Below, piece after piece: positions 32,281 to 42,916 of a DNA stretch of 64,000 nucleotides. The position numbers were made by a program, and so were the translations under genes. Source of the stretch: Rhodobacterales bacterium HKCCE4037 (GTDB lineage: Bacteria; Pseudomonadota; Alphaproteobacteria; Rhodobacterales; Rhodobacteraceae); contig WVSM01000002.1 of NCBI GenBank assembly GCA_015689645.1, positions 372,001 through 436,000 on the forward strand, given 5' to 3'. The notes beneath the pieces are model-generated. The model was not told the DNA's origin. It saw only the letters and a program-made list of their open reading frames with translations, and did not search any database. How positions within the stretch are numbered: position 1 is the first letter of the stretch; each line of letters begins with the position of its first letter.

Positions 32281-32601
32281 TCAGACGGCCTCGTCGATCC
32301 ATTTCTGAAGCGCGGCCTTGGGCGCTGCGCCAACCTTGTTCGAGACGACCTCGCCACCGTTGAACATGAACAGCGCCGGGATGCCGCGCACGCCAAGCTG
32401 CATCGGCGCGTTCGGGTTCTCGTCCACGTTGACCTTCACGATCTTGACGCGGCCTGCATATTCCTCGGACAGCTCTTCCAGAGCCGGGCCGATCTGTTTG
32501 CAGGGGCCGCACCACTCGGCCCAGAAATCGACAACGACAGGAACGTCGGCCTGACGCACCTCGGCATCGAAGGTTGCGTCGGTGACAGCGGTGGTAGCCA
32601 T
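32281..32601 (-). CDS. trxA: Thioredoxin
   Basis: 106 residues from ATG 32601 (GGAGGG upstream). Active site W-C31-G-P-C34 in [13 protein letters not shown]; the cis-proline lies in RGIPALFMF. Standard cytosolic thioredoxin reducing ribonucleotide reductase and other disulfides. Last gene of the regB-to-trxA run, 63 bp after addA, closed by its own terminator. Confidence 0.96.
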   Translation of the reverse strand: MATTAVTDATFDAEVRQADVPVVVDFWAEWCGPCKQIGPALEELSEEYAGRVKIVKVNVDENPNAPMQLGVRGIPALFMFNGGEVVSNKVGAAPKAALQKWIDEAV

Positions 32602-32663
32602 GGTTTGCCCTCCAGGCACGTTAGAAATCCAGAACGGGAAGCTATGGTCGCACCGGGCAGGGG

Positions 32664-35600
32664 TCAAGCACCCCTAGCGTTTTTAAGGGCACTCGACACG
32701 AGATCGTGTGGCAGTTCCATCAGCTGTCCGGTGCGCGACCAGAGCACGGCCGTGGCGATTTCCCGATCCGGATAAACGGCTTGCAGCAATTCGGCATAGG
32801 CGCCCATCTGGCGCAGGATGCCGTCGGGCGTGTCCTCGGGGCGGGCCGGAACATTGGCGTTGGTCTTGAAATCGACGGCCAGAACACGGTCGGGCGTCAC
32901 GACCAGACGGTCGATGATTCCCAGCATCGGCGCGTCGAGCGTCGCGGAATGGCCGGTGATCTCGACCTCCGCCAACGTCTCGGGCGCGAAGATCGCGGCA
33001 TGGGCCGGGTCAGTCAGGACACGCGTTGCTTCCTCCAGCATCGGGGCAAGCTCGGCCCCGGTCACATCCCCGGGATGCAGTGCCGCGATGCCCGGTGCGG
33101 CGGCGGGCCATGCGGGCGCGGGCAGGCGCGGCAGGTGTTCCAGCAACAAATGCGTGATCGAACCGCGCCGCATCGCAACCTCGGTATCGTCGCCAAGCCC
33201 CGGCAGCGCCTTGGCTCCGCCGAGGTCGGAGGGGGATCGCGCCTGCTGATCCTTCAGCGGGGCGCCGACGGCTGTGACCGCCCAACCCGGCAACGCGGCG
33301 CGTCTATCGCCGGTGTCCGCCGGCTTGGACGTTGCGGTCCAGTCGCCGGTCTCGATCCGCAGACCTTCGCCCTCCAACTCGGGCACTTGCAACGGCTGCG
33401 GCCCGGCGCCTTCCATCGCGTCCTTGACGATCTTGTACCAGCTCGAGTCGGCCTTGTCCTTGCCACCCAGATCGCCCGCCGCCGCCACGATCAGCCAGCT
33501 TTCCGCCCGCGTCAGCGCCACGTAGAGCAGGCGGTTCGCCTCCTCCGCCTCGCGCTCCTTCGCGAGGTCCTTGGCCAGGGAGACGCCCCCGGTTTCCTCG
33601 CCCGATCTCGGCGGCCAGACCACCGGCCCGCCCTCCGGCTCATACAGTCGCAGCCGGGCACCGCCGCCCGAATGGGACCCGCAATCGGGCAGGATCACCA
33701 CCGGCGCTTCCAGCCCCTTGGCGCCATGCACCGTCATCACGCGGATCTGCCCCGCCGCCTGGCTGAGGTCGCGTTTGACCTGCACGTCGCCGGATTCCAG
33801 CCAGCCGACGAAACCGGTCAGCGACGGCACTTCGGTTGCCTCGTAGCTCAACGCCTGCGCCAGCATCGCGTCGATGGCATCCTCCGCCTCCGGTCCCAGC
33901 CGCGCGATCAGGCGACGGCGCCCGTCATGTCGGATCAGGGCCCGTTCCAGCAGGTCGTAGGGCCGCAGGAAATCGGTCTGGTTGCGCAGGTCGCGCAGCA
34001 TGGCGTGGGCGTCGGTGTAATCGGCCTTGCGGGCCCGCAATTCGGACCAGAGGTATCCGGGCCGCCCGTGGGCGAGGTCGTAAAGCTGCGCCTCGTCGAA
34101 TCCGACGAGGGGCGAGCGCAAGACGCAGGCCAGCGACAGGTCATCTTCCGGCGTGGCGAGGAACCGGCACAGCGCCAGCAGGTCCTTCACCGCCAGCGGC
34201 GAGGTCAGCTGCGACCGGTCCACCCCCGCGACGGGCAGGTTCCGCGCCTTCAACTCAGCGATGATCTTGTGGAAGATGCGCGACCGCCCCCGCACTAGGA
34301 TCAGGATATCGCCCGCGGTCACCGGCTTTCCGGGCGCGTATTCCACCGGGTTTTCGATCATGTCCTCGATCCGCGCGCCGAGTGCCTTGGCAAGAACCGA
34401 GGTATGGTGATCCTCGCTCACGAGGTCCTGCGGGTCGTCCCATTCGGGTTCTTCCATCTTCTCGGGCTTGGGCACATGCGGCCAGAGGTCGACCCGCCCC
34501 GGCTTGTCGAAAAAGGCCCTGTGTTCAACGCCTTCCCCCAATCCCGGCGCGCCGAGGCCGGTCGCCACGCGGTCCACGAGGTCAAGGATCGGCGCGGCGG
34601 AGCGGAAGGAATGCACAAGCTGCGCGAAGGGCTGGAACGGCGCTTCGATCGCGGTCAGGCGTTCGTTGAAGTAATCGCGCATCCGGTCGAATTCGTCGGG
34701 GTCCGCCCCCTGGAAGGAATAGATCGACTGTTTCTTGTCACCCACGACGAAGATGGTGCGCCGCACATCCGCCCGCGCGCCTTCCCCGGCGGCGAAATCC
34801 TCGGCCAGCCGTTTGACGATGTCCCATTGCCGGGGCGAGGTGTCCTGCGCTTCATCTACAAGAATGTGGTCGATCCCGCCGTCGAGCCGGAACAGCACCC
34901 ATTGCGCGACGCTGCTATCGGACAGAAGCAACCGGGTCTTGTCGATCAGGTCATCGAAGTCGAGCCAGCCGCGCGCCTGCTTGGCCTCGGCATAGGCGGG
35001 CAGGAAGGCATCGGCGAAGCGGTGGAGCGCGTTGATGCGCCGCGCGGTCAGGAGACCGGTGCGGAGGGGGCGGGCGTCGGCTACTCGCCACATGAACTCT
35101 TCAAGCAAGGCGAGTTCATTTTCCATCGCCGCCTTGACGCCCTTGTTGTTAAGGATCGTTGAGCGAGGTTCGTTTGGAGACTTCTTTGCGTCCGCACCAT
35201 TGAGGAAGGACGATTCAAGGTTAGCAATGTCCGCAAGTGTCGGCTTTTCCCAAGGGAATTCTGGCAACACCCGACAGGCCGTACTGTGCATACTGTAAGC
35301 AGGATTCATCCCCGGAAGAAGCTTATGAGCCAGATCGGCCTCGCCCCCGGTCAGAACGCCTGCGATGATTTGCTCTTCCGTCAGGTCCGGCGCGATGCCG
35401 CACCAGTCGCAGATCTCCTCCCACGTCGCGGTGGGTGTCAGAGCCTCGGCCTTGCCCGCCACCGCGCGGGCGAGCGTGATCGCGCCCTCGTCATCGGACA
35501 GATGCGCGGCGATCAGACTGATGGCGTCGCGGCCGGCCGGGTCCTCGGCCATGTCGTCGAGCAGGTCGGTCAGAAGCCGCGTCTGCACGCGTTCGTCGAT

Positions 35601-36029
35601 CTCGGTGAAGGCGGGGCTGACCTGTGCCTCCAGCGGGAAACGGCGCAGGACGGAGGAGCAGAACGAATGGATCGTCTGGATCTTCAGCCCGCCCGGCGCT
35701 TCGATGGCGCGGGCAAACAGCGTGCGGGCCTCGTTCAGCCGCGTATCGCTCAGCCCGCCGACGCCGATCTCGGACAGCGTGTTACGCAAAGCCGCGTCGT
35801 CCTTCATCGCCCATGCGCCGAGACGCTGGAACAGGCGGTTCTGCATCTCCATCGCGGCAGCCTTGGTGTAGGTCAGGCAGAGGATGCGTTCCGGCCGGAC
35901 GCCCTCCAGCAACAGCCGCGCGACGCGGTCGGTCAGGACGCGGGTCTTGCCCGAGCCCGCGTTCGCGCCAAGCCACGTCGACGTATCGGGGCGGGCGGCA
36001 TCGTTCTGGGCGCGGGTTGCATCATCCAT
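32664..36029 (-). CDS. addA: Double-strand break repair helicase-nuclease subunit AddA
   Basis: 1121 residues. UvrD-like helicase: Walker A at 21-29 (GANAGSGKT), the [15 protein letters not shown] motif, [15 protein letters not shown] (motif II), [18 protein letters not shown], and [15 protein letters not shown] (motif V/VI). C-terminal RecB-type nuclease with [10 protein letters not shown]. Works with AddB as the alphaproteobacterial RecBCD equivalent, resecting broken ends up to Chi-like sites. Overlaps the end of addB by eight bases. Confidence 0.95.
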   Translation of the reverse strand: MDDATRAQNDAARPDTSTWLGANAGSGKTRVLTDRVARLLLEGVRPERILCLTYTKAAAMEMQNRLFQRLGAWAMKDDAALRNTLSEIGVGGLSDTRLNEARTLFARAIEAPGGLKIQTIHSFCSSVLRRFPLEAQVSPAFTEIDERVQTRLLTDLLDDMAEDPAGRDAISLIAAHLSDDEGAITLARAVAGKAEALTPTATWEEICDWCGIAPDLTEEQIIAGVLTGGEADLAHKLLPGMNPAYSMHSTACRVLPEFPWEKPTLADIANLESSFLNGADAKKSPNEPRSTILNNKGVKAAMENELALLEEFMWRVADARPLRTGLLTARRINALHRFADAFLPAYAEAKQARGWLDFDDLIDKTRLLLSDSSVAQWVLFRLDGGIDHILVDEAQDTSPRQWDIVKRLAEDFAAGEGARADVRRTIFVVGDKKQSIYSFQGADPDEFDRMRDYFNERLTAIEAPFQPFAQLVHSFRSAAPILDLVDRVATGLGAPGLGEGVEHRAFFDKPGRVDLWPHVPKPEKMEEPEWDDPQDLVSEDHHTSVLAKALGARIEDMIENPVEYAPGKPVTAGDILILVRGRSRIFHKIIAELKARNLPVAGVDRSQLTSPLAVKDLLALCRFLATPEDDLSLACVLRSPLVGFDEAQLYDLAHGRPGYLWSELRARKADYTDAHAMLRDLRNQTDFLRPYDLLERALIRHDGRRRLIARLGPEAEDAIDAMLAQALSYEATEVPSLTGFVGWLESGDVQVKRDLSQAAGQIRVMTVHGAKGLEAPVVILPDCGSHSGGGARLRLYEPEGGPVVWPPRSGEETGGVSLAKDLAKEREAEEANRLLYVALTRAESWLIVAAAGDLGGKDKADSSWYKIVKDAMEGAGPQPLQVPELEGEGLRIETGDWTATSKPADTGDRRAALPGWAVTAVGAPLKDQQARSPSDLGGAKALPGLGDDTEVAMRRGSITHLLLEHLPRLPAPAWPAAAPGIAALHPGDVTGAELAPMLEEATRVLTDPAHAAIFAPETLAEVEITGHSATLDAPMLGIIDRLVVTPDRVLAVDFKTNANVPARPEDTPDGILRQMGAYAELLQAVYPDREIATAVLWSRTGQLMELPHDLVSSALKNARGA

Positions 36030-38982
36030 CGCGCGACCCTCCGACCGGGATCACCACGGCGTCCTGCGTTTCGTCCCATTCGCCGAGCCGCGCGAGGTGG
36101 TCGTAATCGCCATCGAAGCGCGTGTCCTTCACCGACCGGCGAGAGGGAAAGCCCACCTGCCGCAGCCGGTAATGGGTCACCAGTGTCTTCAGCCCGGCGA
36201 GGGTCTGGTCGAAAGTCTCCTCATCCACCGGCTGCTCGCGCAGTTCCGGGGTACTGCCGAGGCCGATGTACGCCAGCCGCGCAACGTCCAGCGGGCGTTC
36301 GGCAAAAGCCCCGCCGCGTGCCATCAGCCCCTCGATCAGAAGCTGCTTGGTGTAGGCGATTTCCTGTTTGTTCGTCGGCAGGTTGCCGGTCTTGTAATCG
36401 TAGATCGCGACGGAATTGTCGGGCAGGCGGTCGATACGGTCGGCCATGCCGGTCAGCGTCAGCGAGAGGCCGGGAACCTCCCAATGCTTCTTCTGTTCCA
36501 GCATCCACGGCTCGGCACGCTCCCGCAGCCCGGCTTCGGTTTCGAGGAGCCATGGCAGGACGCGTTGCAAACGCGCTTGCCAGAACTGCCTCGCGGCGGG
36601 CCAGGGCGCTTCGTCGGCCAGGATGCGGGCGGCGATTTCGGTGAAGATCTCGGCGGCGTTCGGGGGCAACCCCTCATCCGTGGCCTTCACGAAATCCTCA
36701 AGGATTGCATGCACCATCGTGCCCCTCAGCCGCGCGTCCGGCCCGGCGCGCAACGGGTCGATGGGTTTGAGGCCGAGAATGCGCTTGGCGTAGATCGCGT
36801 AGGGGTCGCGGATCAGTTTTTCGACCTCGGTCACGGACAGTTCGGTCAGCCTTTGCCCCGTCTGAGGCGCGGGTGCAGGGCGCGGGGCGGGGTCGACAGA
36901 TGTCTCGGGCTGGGTCAACGCGGCGGCTTTCCAGAGCCAATCCGCCCCCCGCGCCCGCATGCCTTCAAGTGCGGCCTTGGACGCCTCGCTCGCCCCGTCG
37001 AGCAGGTTGACCAGCCGGTTCAGCCAGCGCGCCGGGACCGTGTCGGTTTCGTCGTCTCGCTTTGCTCGGCTCAGCCAGACCTCGCCGCCGGCGATGCCCT
37101 GCTGGAAATCGTGGGCGCTGAGCCCGATGACCCGGTCGGGCAGGCGCAGCCCGGCCTCGGCGCGCAGCGGACGGTTCAGCCACGGGTCGGCGTCGGGCGC
37201 GCCTGGCCACGTGCCCTCGTTCAGACCGGCGAGGATCGTCACATCCGCGCCCTGAACGCGGGCCTCCTGCGTGCCCCAGATCAGCACGTCGGCATGGGGG
37301 CGCAGGGCAAAGCGCACTTCGCGGTCGCGCGACAGGGCCGCGAAGAAATCGGCGTAATCGCGGGCCGACATCGCGCCGCCATGGGGGGCGTCGGCCGTGA
37401 GGTCGGTCAGAAGCCTCAGCGCCTCGCGGCCCGGTTCCTTGTCGTAAAGCTCTCCGGTGCCTTCGGTGCCGGGCGCGGCGGCGAGGTGGTTGGCCAGGGC
37501 AATGTGGGCCGCCACGTGATCGGCGATGGGGCGCGCGCCCTGCGCTGGCTGCTGCGCCAGAAGCGGCGCCAGCCACTCGGCCCATACAACTGCGCCTTCG
37601 TCGCCCTCCTGCTCTCGCGCCCAATCAAGAACGGCTTCCGGGGTCGGAAAGGCGAGGCCGCGCCGCAGCTTCTTCAGCTCGAGGTTGTTGACGCGCAAGG
37701 TGTGATCCCTGCGATCCGCCCCGCTGTGGCAGAGCGGGTGCTTGAGCAGCGCAACCAGCTGTTCCGCCGTGACCGTCCCGGTCCGCGCCTCGGCCACTTG
37801 CCGCAGGAACCGGCCCGGGGCGGTCTGGGCAAGGACCTGCCCCGCGCTGTCATCGGGGATGATGGTCCAGCGGTCGAGCTGCGCCGTGACCTTCCGCGCA
37901 AGGCTGCGGTCTGGCGTGACGAGGGCGGCGCGTTTCCCGTCCGCGATGGCGGCCCGCAGGCGCAGCGCGATGGCGGTGGCCTCCGCTTGCGGCGAGGGCG
38001 CCTCCAGCAGCGTGACCCCTTCCATGGCGCCGGCGATGTCGGGCAGGTTCGGCCCCTCGCGCCGCCATTGGTCGGTGACGGGCGCGGGCCGAAGGGCGAG
38101 CGAAACGGCGGCGTTCCGCGCCGGGTTTGCGGGCGTCGCCTGCCCCCAGGTCGCCACGTCGGCGGGGTCCAGCCCTGCCGCATCCAGCACCTTGGCAAGG
38201 CGGAACTGCGGATGATCCTCTCCGGCCAGCTCGCGCCGCCGCTCCTCCAGCAGGCGTTGCCAGAGCGCGCGCGGCATGTCGGTGTCGAGCCCCGGAAGGA
38301 TCACCGCGCCCTGCGGCAGCGTGGCCACGGCCTGCATCAGCCTGAAGGTCGCTCGCCGCGACCCGGTGGAGCCCGCGACGATGATTGGATGCGCGGGCGG
38401 GCTGCGGTGCCACTGAGCGATCAACCGGTCCACCACCTGCGCCTGCCGCGCCTCTGGGATCAGCCGGTCGTCCTGCGCCAGAAGGCTTGCAGCGATCCCG
38501 AGGAAATCGCGCGCCCGGCTCCAGTGGCCCGAATGCACCCCCATGTCGAGCGCCGCGATCGCCTCGGGCGCGACCCCTTCCTCGACCATTTCGCCCAGGA
38601 AATCGGCGAGGCTGTCGGCCAGGTCGTAAAGCGCGCTGCGCGGGGCGAGGTTCGGGTTGGCCTCGATCAGTTGCGCGATGAGTTGCGACAGCTCCAGCCG
38701 CACTTCCAGCGGGGAGCGCGCAGGGGGCATCCCCTCCATGTCGGCGGTTTCAGACAGGGTCAGCACGGGCCGGATTCGCGGCAGCAGCCCCGGTCCGCGC
38801 TGCATGTAGAGCGTCTGCATCCGGCGTTGCATCCGGGCGTTGGCGACAAGGATCTCCACCCGCGCCAGCGCCTCAGGCCCCTGATTCTGCAAACGGCTGT
38901 CGATGCCGTCGATCAGGCTCGCGCAGAAATCAACGCCGAGGGGCGTGGCGAAGATGCGCGGTGTGGAGGAGGGCTCAAACAT
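36022..38982 (-). CDS. addB: Double-strand break repair protein AddB
   Basis: 986 residues from ATG 38982 (GGAGG upstream; the N-terminus MFEPSSTPRIFATPLGVDF is conserved). N-terminal inactive helicase-like part, AIYDYKTGNLPTNKQ nuclease motif near the C-terminus. In the alphaproteobacterial AddB the nuclease (here DYKTG) cuts the complementary strand. Overlaps murU by eight bases upstream and addA downstream. Confidence 0.93.
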   Translation of the reverse strand: MFEPSSTPRIFATPLGVDFCASLIDGIDSRLQNQGPEALARVEILVANARMQRRMQTLYMQRGPGLLPRIRPVLTLSETADMEGMPPARSPLEVRLELSQLIAQLIEANPNLAPRSALYDLADSLADFLGEMVEEGVAPEAIAALDMGVHSGHWSRARDFLGIAASLLAQDDRLIPEARQAQVVDRLIAQWHRSPPAHPIIVAGSTGSRRATFRLMQAVATLPQGAVILPGLDTDMPRALWQRLLEERRRELAGEDHPQFRLAKVLDAAGLDPADVATWGQATPANPARNAAVSLALRPAPVTDQWRREGPNLPDIAGAMEGVTLLEAPSPQAEATAIALRLRAAIADGKRAALVTPDRSLARKVTAQLDRWTIIPDDSAGQVLAQTAPGRFLRQVAEARTGTVTAEQLVALLKHPLCHSGADRRDHTLRVNNLELKKLRRGLAFPTPEAVLDWAREQEGDEGAVVWAEWLAPLLAQQPAQGARPIADHVAAHIALANHLAAAPGTEGTGELYDKEPGREALRLLTDLTADAPHGGAMSARDYADFFAALSRDREVRFALRPHADVLIWGTQEARVQGADVTILAGLNEGTWPGAPDADPWLNRPLRAEAGLRLPDRVIGLSAHDFQQGIAGGEVWLSRAKRDDETDTVPARWLNRLVNLLDGASEASKAALEGMRARGADWLWKAAALTQPETSVDPAPRPAPAPQTGQRLTELSVTEVEKLIRDPYAIYAKRILGLKPIDPLRAGPDARLRGTMVHAILEDFVKATDEGLPPNAAEIFTEIAARILADEAPWPAARQFWQARLQRVLPWLLETEAGLRERAEPWMLEQKKHWEVPGLSLTLTGMADRIDRLPDNSVAIYDYKTGNLPTNKQEIAYTKQLLIEGLMARGGAFAERPLDVARLAYIGLGSTPELREQPVDEETFDQTLAGLKTLVTHYRLRQVGFPSRRSVKDTRFDGDYDHLARLGEWDETQDAVVIPVGGSRDG

Positions 38983-39670
38983 CGGCAGCCTCCAGCATGG
39001 CTTCGGCCTGCGCAATGCCCGCAGGGTGGCCGATATCGGTCCAATCGCCTTGGTGAACCAGACCGAAAAGGCGGCCCTCGCCCTGTAAGGACGTCCAGGA
39101 GTCGAGCAGCGAAAAAACAGCCTCCTCCCGCGCGTAGCAAATCGTCGGATCAAGCATTTGCGCGCCGAGATAGACGTAGCTGTCGTCGCGTTTATCGAGC
39201 GTCAGACGACCGTCCGGGTCCATCCTGAAATCTCCGGGGCCTTCGCGGCCCACCGCCCTGTCCCGCGGCGCAAGTAGCAGGAGCGCACCCATACGGGTCG
39301 GATCGAAGGCGGCGGCAAGTGCGGCAAGGGGGTTGGGCCCGGCCCAGGCATTGTCGGAGTTCAGCGTCAGGATCGGGCCGGCGCCCAGGACATCACGGGC
39401 GTTCTTCACAGCGCCACCGGAATCGAGAACGGCGGGCGTTTCGATCAGAAGGGTCACGTCGTCAGCCCCGGCCAGGTGCGCCGCGATCTGGTCGGCGCGG
39501 TAATGGGCGTTCACGGCAATGGGTGCGCAGCCGGCGTCGCGCGCGACGTCAAGTGCGCGGTCCAGAAGGCATCGGCCGGCGACCTCGATCAGCGGCTTGG
39601 GCCGATCGGCGGTCAGGGCGCCCATACGGGTGCCGAAGCCTGCAGCGAGGATGAGGCACGGCCGGGTCAT
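38975..39670 (-). CDS. murU: N-acetylmuramate-1-phosphate uridylyltransferase (MurU-like)
   Basis: 231 residues from ATG 39670. Nucleotidyltransferase signature LILAAGFGTRMGALTADRPKPLIEVAG at the start (G-x-G-T-R and K-P). Metal-binding NSDNAW and the DWTDIGHPAG ending follow. With the kinase encoded just upstream it forms the AmgK/MurU route that recycles MurNAc directly to UDP-MurNAc, bypassing de novo MurA/B synthesis. Overlaps amgK by four bases (ATGA). Confidence 0.85.
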   Translation of the reverse strand: MTRPCLILAAGFGTRMGALTADRPKPLIEVAGRCLLDRALDVARDAGCAPIAVNAHYRADQIAAHLAGADDVTLLIETPAVLDSGGAVKNARDVLGAGPILTLNSDNAWAGPNPLAALAAAFDPTRMGALLLLAPRDRAVGREGPGDFRMDPDGRLTLDKRDDSYVYLGAQMLDPTICYAREEAVFSLLDSWTSLQGEGRLFGLVHQGDWTDIGHPAGIAQAEAMLEAADV

Positions 39671-40566
39671 GCGGCACCCCAAAACGCCGTGCTGTCGAGC
39701 AACTCGGTGACCGGGTCGCGCAAGCTGGGGAACGTTTTCGCCGCGCGCGCGATCAGGACACGCGTGCGCGGCAAGAAGGCCCGGTAGGCGGGCTTGCCGC
39801 AAGCACTGGAGAGGCGATGGAAGATGCCCAGGATCCGCAGATTGCGCTGCAGTGAGAGGATGTCGATGCGTTTCCGATCCTCTACAAGATCCTTTCGCCA
39901 TTCCGCGGGCACCTCGCGACGCGGGTCGTCCAGCAACGAGGCAAGGTCGTAACCGTCCGGCAGGAGCATCGCGTCCTGGTAATCGAGCAGACCGATCCGT
40001 GCCGGACCATCACGATCGGGCAGCCAGATCAGGTTCTCGGCGTGGACGTCGCGCAGGGACAGGATTGCGGGGCCGGGGGCATGGCGGTCCAGCGCTTCGG
40101 CGAGAGCGGGCAGAAGGGTGGCCCGCAGATCGTCGCTGCCGGGCAGGAGGTCGAAGGTCAGGCCGGTCATCTCGGCCATACCCACGGGACCGGGCGTGAC
40201 AACATCGTCGGGTGGCGGGGCGGACAGGAGGGGAAGCAGCCGGGCTGTCGCGCGATAGGCCCTCTCCGCCGTGGTCGGGTCGTCGGATAGAAGGCGCGCC
40301 AACGTCAGGTCGCCGAAATCCTCCAGCAATGCGAAACCCGCCTCCGCATCCACCGCCAACGTCTCGGGCGCGGAAAGGCCGAGGCCACGCAGATGCGCGC
40401 CGATGTGACGGAACCGGGCGAGGTTGGCCATGTCCGGATCCTGCATCAGGACCGCCGTTCGCGAGCCGTCCCGCAGGCGCGTGTAAATGCGCACCGACGC
40501 GTCGCTGGCCAAGGGGCTGCGCGCGGCCTTGCCCCAGCCGGACGCCGTGAGGAAGGCGTCGATCAT
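39667..40566 (-). CDS. amgK: Anomeric MurNAc/GlcNAc kinase (AmgK-like)
   Basis: 299 residues from ATG 40566. APH/choline-kinase fold with the catalytic loop LSLRDVHAENLIW (AmgK form) and the metal motif IGLLDYQDAM. Phosphorylates C1 of MurNAc or GlcNAc; the product is the substrate of MurU. Sits between tsaE and murU with 4-bp overlaps on both sides, a conserved alphaproteobacterial order. Confidence 0.85.
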   Translation of the reverse strand: MIDAFLTASGWGKAARSPLASDASVRIYTRLRDGSRTAVLMQDPDMANLARFRHIGAHLRGLGLSAPETLAVDAEAGFALLEDFGDLTLARLLSDDPTTAERAYRATARLLPLLSAPPPDDVVTPGPVGMAEMTGLTFDLLPGSDDLRATLLPALAEALDRHAPGPAILSLRDVHAENLIWLPDRDGPARIGLLDYQDAMLLPDGYDLASLLDDPRREVPAEWRKDLVEDRKRIDILSLQRNLRILGIFHRLSSACGKPAYRAFLPRTRVLIARAAKTFPSLRDPVTELLDSTAFWGAA

Positions 40567-41093
40567 TCCGCAAAAGCCCTGGTCAGCCGGTCCACCGCCG
40601 GGTGCTCGGGAAGGATGCGCAGCGTCGCTTGGCGGGTGTCGCCGGGCGTTAGGTCCAGGTGAAGTAGGGCGGCGTCCGGCCAGTCCGGGGCCATGCGGTC
40701 CGGCCATTCGATCAGGCAGACGGCAGTGCCAAGCGCCTCGTCGAGGCCCAGTTCGGTCAGTTCCTGCGCATCGGACAGGCGGTAGAGGTCGGCGTGCCAA
40801 ACCTCGCCGCGCGGGCTGTCGTAACATTGCACCAGCGTGAAGGTCGGGCTGGGGACCGAGGCGCCGGGATCGCTCAGCCATGCACGGATCAGCGCGCGGG
40901 CGATGTGGGTCTTCCCCGCCCCGAGCGCGCCGGACAGGAGCAGGGTGTCGCCGGGGTGCAGATGCTCGGCCAGACGCTGTGCAAGGGCGATTGTTGCGGC
41001 TTCGTCCGGTAAGTCTGCACGGGCGACGACCGGCCAATCCGGCAGGATCGGGGCATCGTCGGCAGGCAGGGAAACGGGCTCAGCGGAAGTCAT
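40563..41093 (-). CDS. tsaE: tRNA threonylcarbamoyladenosine biosynthesis ATPase TsaE
   Basis: 176 residues from ATG 41093. P-loop GALGAGKTHIARAL, then SPTFTLVQCY and the HADLYRL and IEWPDRM motifs. Switches the TsaB-TsaD complex through ATP hydrolysis in t6A synthesis. The tsaD gene of the same pathway is 20 kb to the left. The frame is open 37 codons further upstream without support. Confidence 0.93.
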   Translation of the reverse strand: MTSAEPVSLPADDAPILPDWPVVARADLPDEAATIALAQRLAEHLHPGDTLLLSGALGAGKTHIARALIRAWLSDPGASVPSPTFTLVQCYDSPRGEVWHADLYRLSDAQELTELGLDEALGTAVCLIEWPDRMAPDWPDAALLHLDLTPGDTRQATLRILPEHPAVDRLTRAFAE

Positions 41094-41154
41094 GGTCCGC
41101 CGGAGTCTAGTGCAGTTTTCCAGCGATCTGAATCGGAAAACGATGCAGTTGCCG

Positions 41155-42894
41155 TCAGGCCCGTTTCGCGGATTTGGCGGATCGGCCGGCGTCCCGGGCG
41201 GCATCCAGAAGCGGCGTTGCCGCGGTGTCGGCCACGGCCAGTAACGGATCTGTCATGCTGTCATCGAGAGGGATGAACTGCACGACAGTGGCGCGTCTGC
41301 GGGCCGGTTCCATCCGGACGGCCAAACGCAGGCCTTCGCGGGTGCAGACTTCCTCCACCCAGGATCCGCGTTCGACCTCGTGCGCGACGAACTGGCGGAT
41401 CTCGCCCCAGACGCCGGACGGTTCGCAATTTGCCGACCAGAGCGCCGAAGCCTCCCCCAGAGAGGGCAGCTTTCCCCCGCTGACAGCATCGCGCCCCCAG
41501 AGCTGCGCATAGCCTTCGTTGCAGCCGAGCATCCGGCCATCAGCCTCGAAAACGGCCAGGCCGACCGGCAGGGTGTCCAGCACGGCCTGGAACATCGACA
41601 GGTCGGCATGAAACTTGCGGGTCAGCGACATCTCGGCGCTGATGTCCTCGAACATGAAGGCAATCGCCCCGTCCGGATGCGGACGACCCAGAACGCGGAA
41701 ACTCTTGCCGTCGGGAAGCTCCCACAATTCCTGATAGGTGCCGGTTTCGGCGCCCTCCTCCAGCCGGGTGATCTCGTCGCGCCATGTCTTGTAGTTCCGT
41801 GGCTCGGGGATTCGCTGCCGCTCCCGGAGGGCGTCGAGGAAGCGCGACAGGTCGGGCCGGGTCGACAGGAAATCGAAGGGCAGATCGGTCAGGCCCAGAA
41901 GGGCCGGATTGAAGGTTACAAGCTCGCGCCGCCGGTCGAACACGGCGAGCCCGATAGGCAGGGCGGCGAAGGTCTTGGTGGAGGTCTGGAGGAAGGTGCG
42001 CAGAGCGTTTTCCGCACCGACAAGGCGGTCGATACCCTGCGCGGTGTACAGCGCCGCGCCACCGGGCAGGTGTTCGCGGCTGATTTCGAACCAGGATGGC
42101 TCCTCCCGGTCGGGCAGGGTCAATTCGCATCGGCGCAGGGTGCCATCTGTGGGGGCGTTCTCCAGTTTGTCACGGAACAGGTTGGGGAGCGGGAAACCGG
42201 GCATCTCGCCGCTGCGCATGCGTTGCACCGTGGCGACATAGGCGGCATTCGCCCAGGTCACGCGCTGACGTTCGTCTTCGCGCCACATCAGCGTGGCCCT
42301 TCCGTCGATCGTCGCGCGGAGATCGGCCAATTCGGTGCGCAGACTTTCAAGTGTATCGGCCTCGACCAGCCGGCGACCGGCCGCGTCACCGGCTGGGCCG
42401 ACGGTCAGAACAATTTCGCCCTCCTCCCGCCGACCGCCGACCGAGATACGATCCGTGCCGAACTGCGCGTCCAGCAGGAACGCCTGCCCGCGGTCCTGAA
42501 GTGCCGCCAAGCTGTCCGGCAGGTCCGGACAGAGCGGCCTGAGCGCCGTTACAAGTTGACGGAGCGCCATGGCGCGGTCGGTCTCGGGCCCGAGGTAGGC
42601 ATCGTCGGCGGAGATGTCCGACACGAGATAGCCGTCGCTGAAGCGATAGTGGTGAAGGATGTCCGTGGAGCGACCTGTCGTGGGCGGCGCCCTGTGATCC
42701 GCTCCGAGCCGCCGCAAAATATGCGTCGTCAGGCCCACGGCAAGAGCGGCCGTGCACAATACGATCGCCAAAAACAGGAGTGTCTGCGCGTGTCCCAAAG
42801 CCAGATTCGTTCGTGTTACCCGGCTTCGAGCATGTGGAAAAACGGTTAATCGCTCGTTAACGCCAGACGCGGTCTTCGGGGCAGTTGTTTCCAA
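41155..42894 (-). CDS. Membrane-anchored PAS-domain protein without kinase domain
   Basis: 579 residues if the TTG at 42894 is used. One membrane segment near residues 37-58 (TLLFLAIVLCTAALAVGL), then about three PAS-like domains: around 190-300 (WANAAYV), 305-430 (GLAVFDRRRELVTFNPALLGL) and 440-545 (GLAVFEADGRMLGCNEGYAQLWG). No histidine-kinase, GGDEF or other output domain follows. It lies 22 bp after regB in the same direction, so it may be a redox or ligand-sensing partner of RegB. The start is doubtful: there is no ATG near the N-terminus and no clear RBS. Confidence 0.72.
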   Translation of the reverse strand: METTAPKTASGVNERLTVFPHARSRVTRTNLALGHAQTLLFLAIVLCTAALAVGLTTHILRRLGADHRAPPTTGRSTDILHHYRFSDGYLVSDISADDAYLGPETDRAMALRQLVTALRPLCPDLPDSLAALQDRGQAFLLDAQFGTDRISVGGRREEGEIVLTVGPAGDAAGRRLVEADTLESLRTELADLRATIDGRATLMWREDERQRVTWANAAYVATVQRMRSGEMPGFPLPNLFRDKLENAPTDGTLRRCELTLPDREEPSWFEISREHLPGGAALYTAQGIDRLVGAENALRTFLQTSTKTFAALPIGLAVFDRRRELVTFNPALLGLTDLPFDFLSTRPDLSRFLDALRERQRIPEPRNYKTWRDEITRLEEGAETGTYQELWELPDGKSFRVLGRPHPDGAIAFMFEDISAEMSLTRKFHADLSMFQAVLDTLPVGLAVFEADGRMLGCNEGYAQLWGRDAVSGGKLPSLGEASALWSANCEPSGVWGEIRQFVAHEVERGSWVEEVCTREGLRLAVRMEPARRRATVVQFIPLDDSMTDPLLAVADTAATPLLDAARDAGRSAKSAKRA

Positions 42895-42916
42895 TTTGGA
42901 AATTATGATGTCTTTT

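Noticed and set aside
35884-39228. 1114-codon plus-strand frame opposite addA/addB/murU
   Set aside because: Antisense shadow of addA and addB, whose helicase and nuclease motifs are intact; no RBS or family resemblance.
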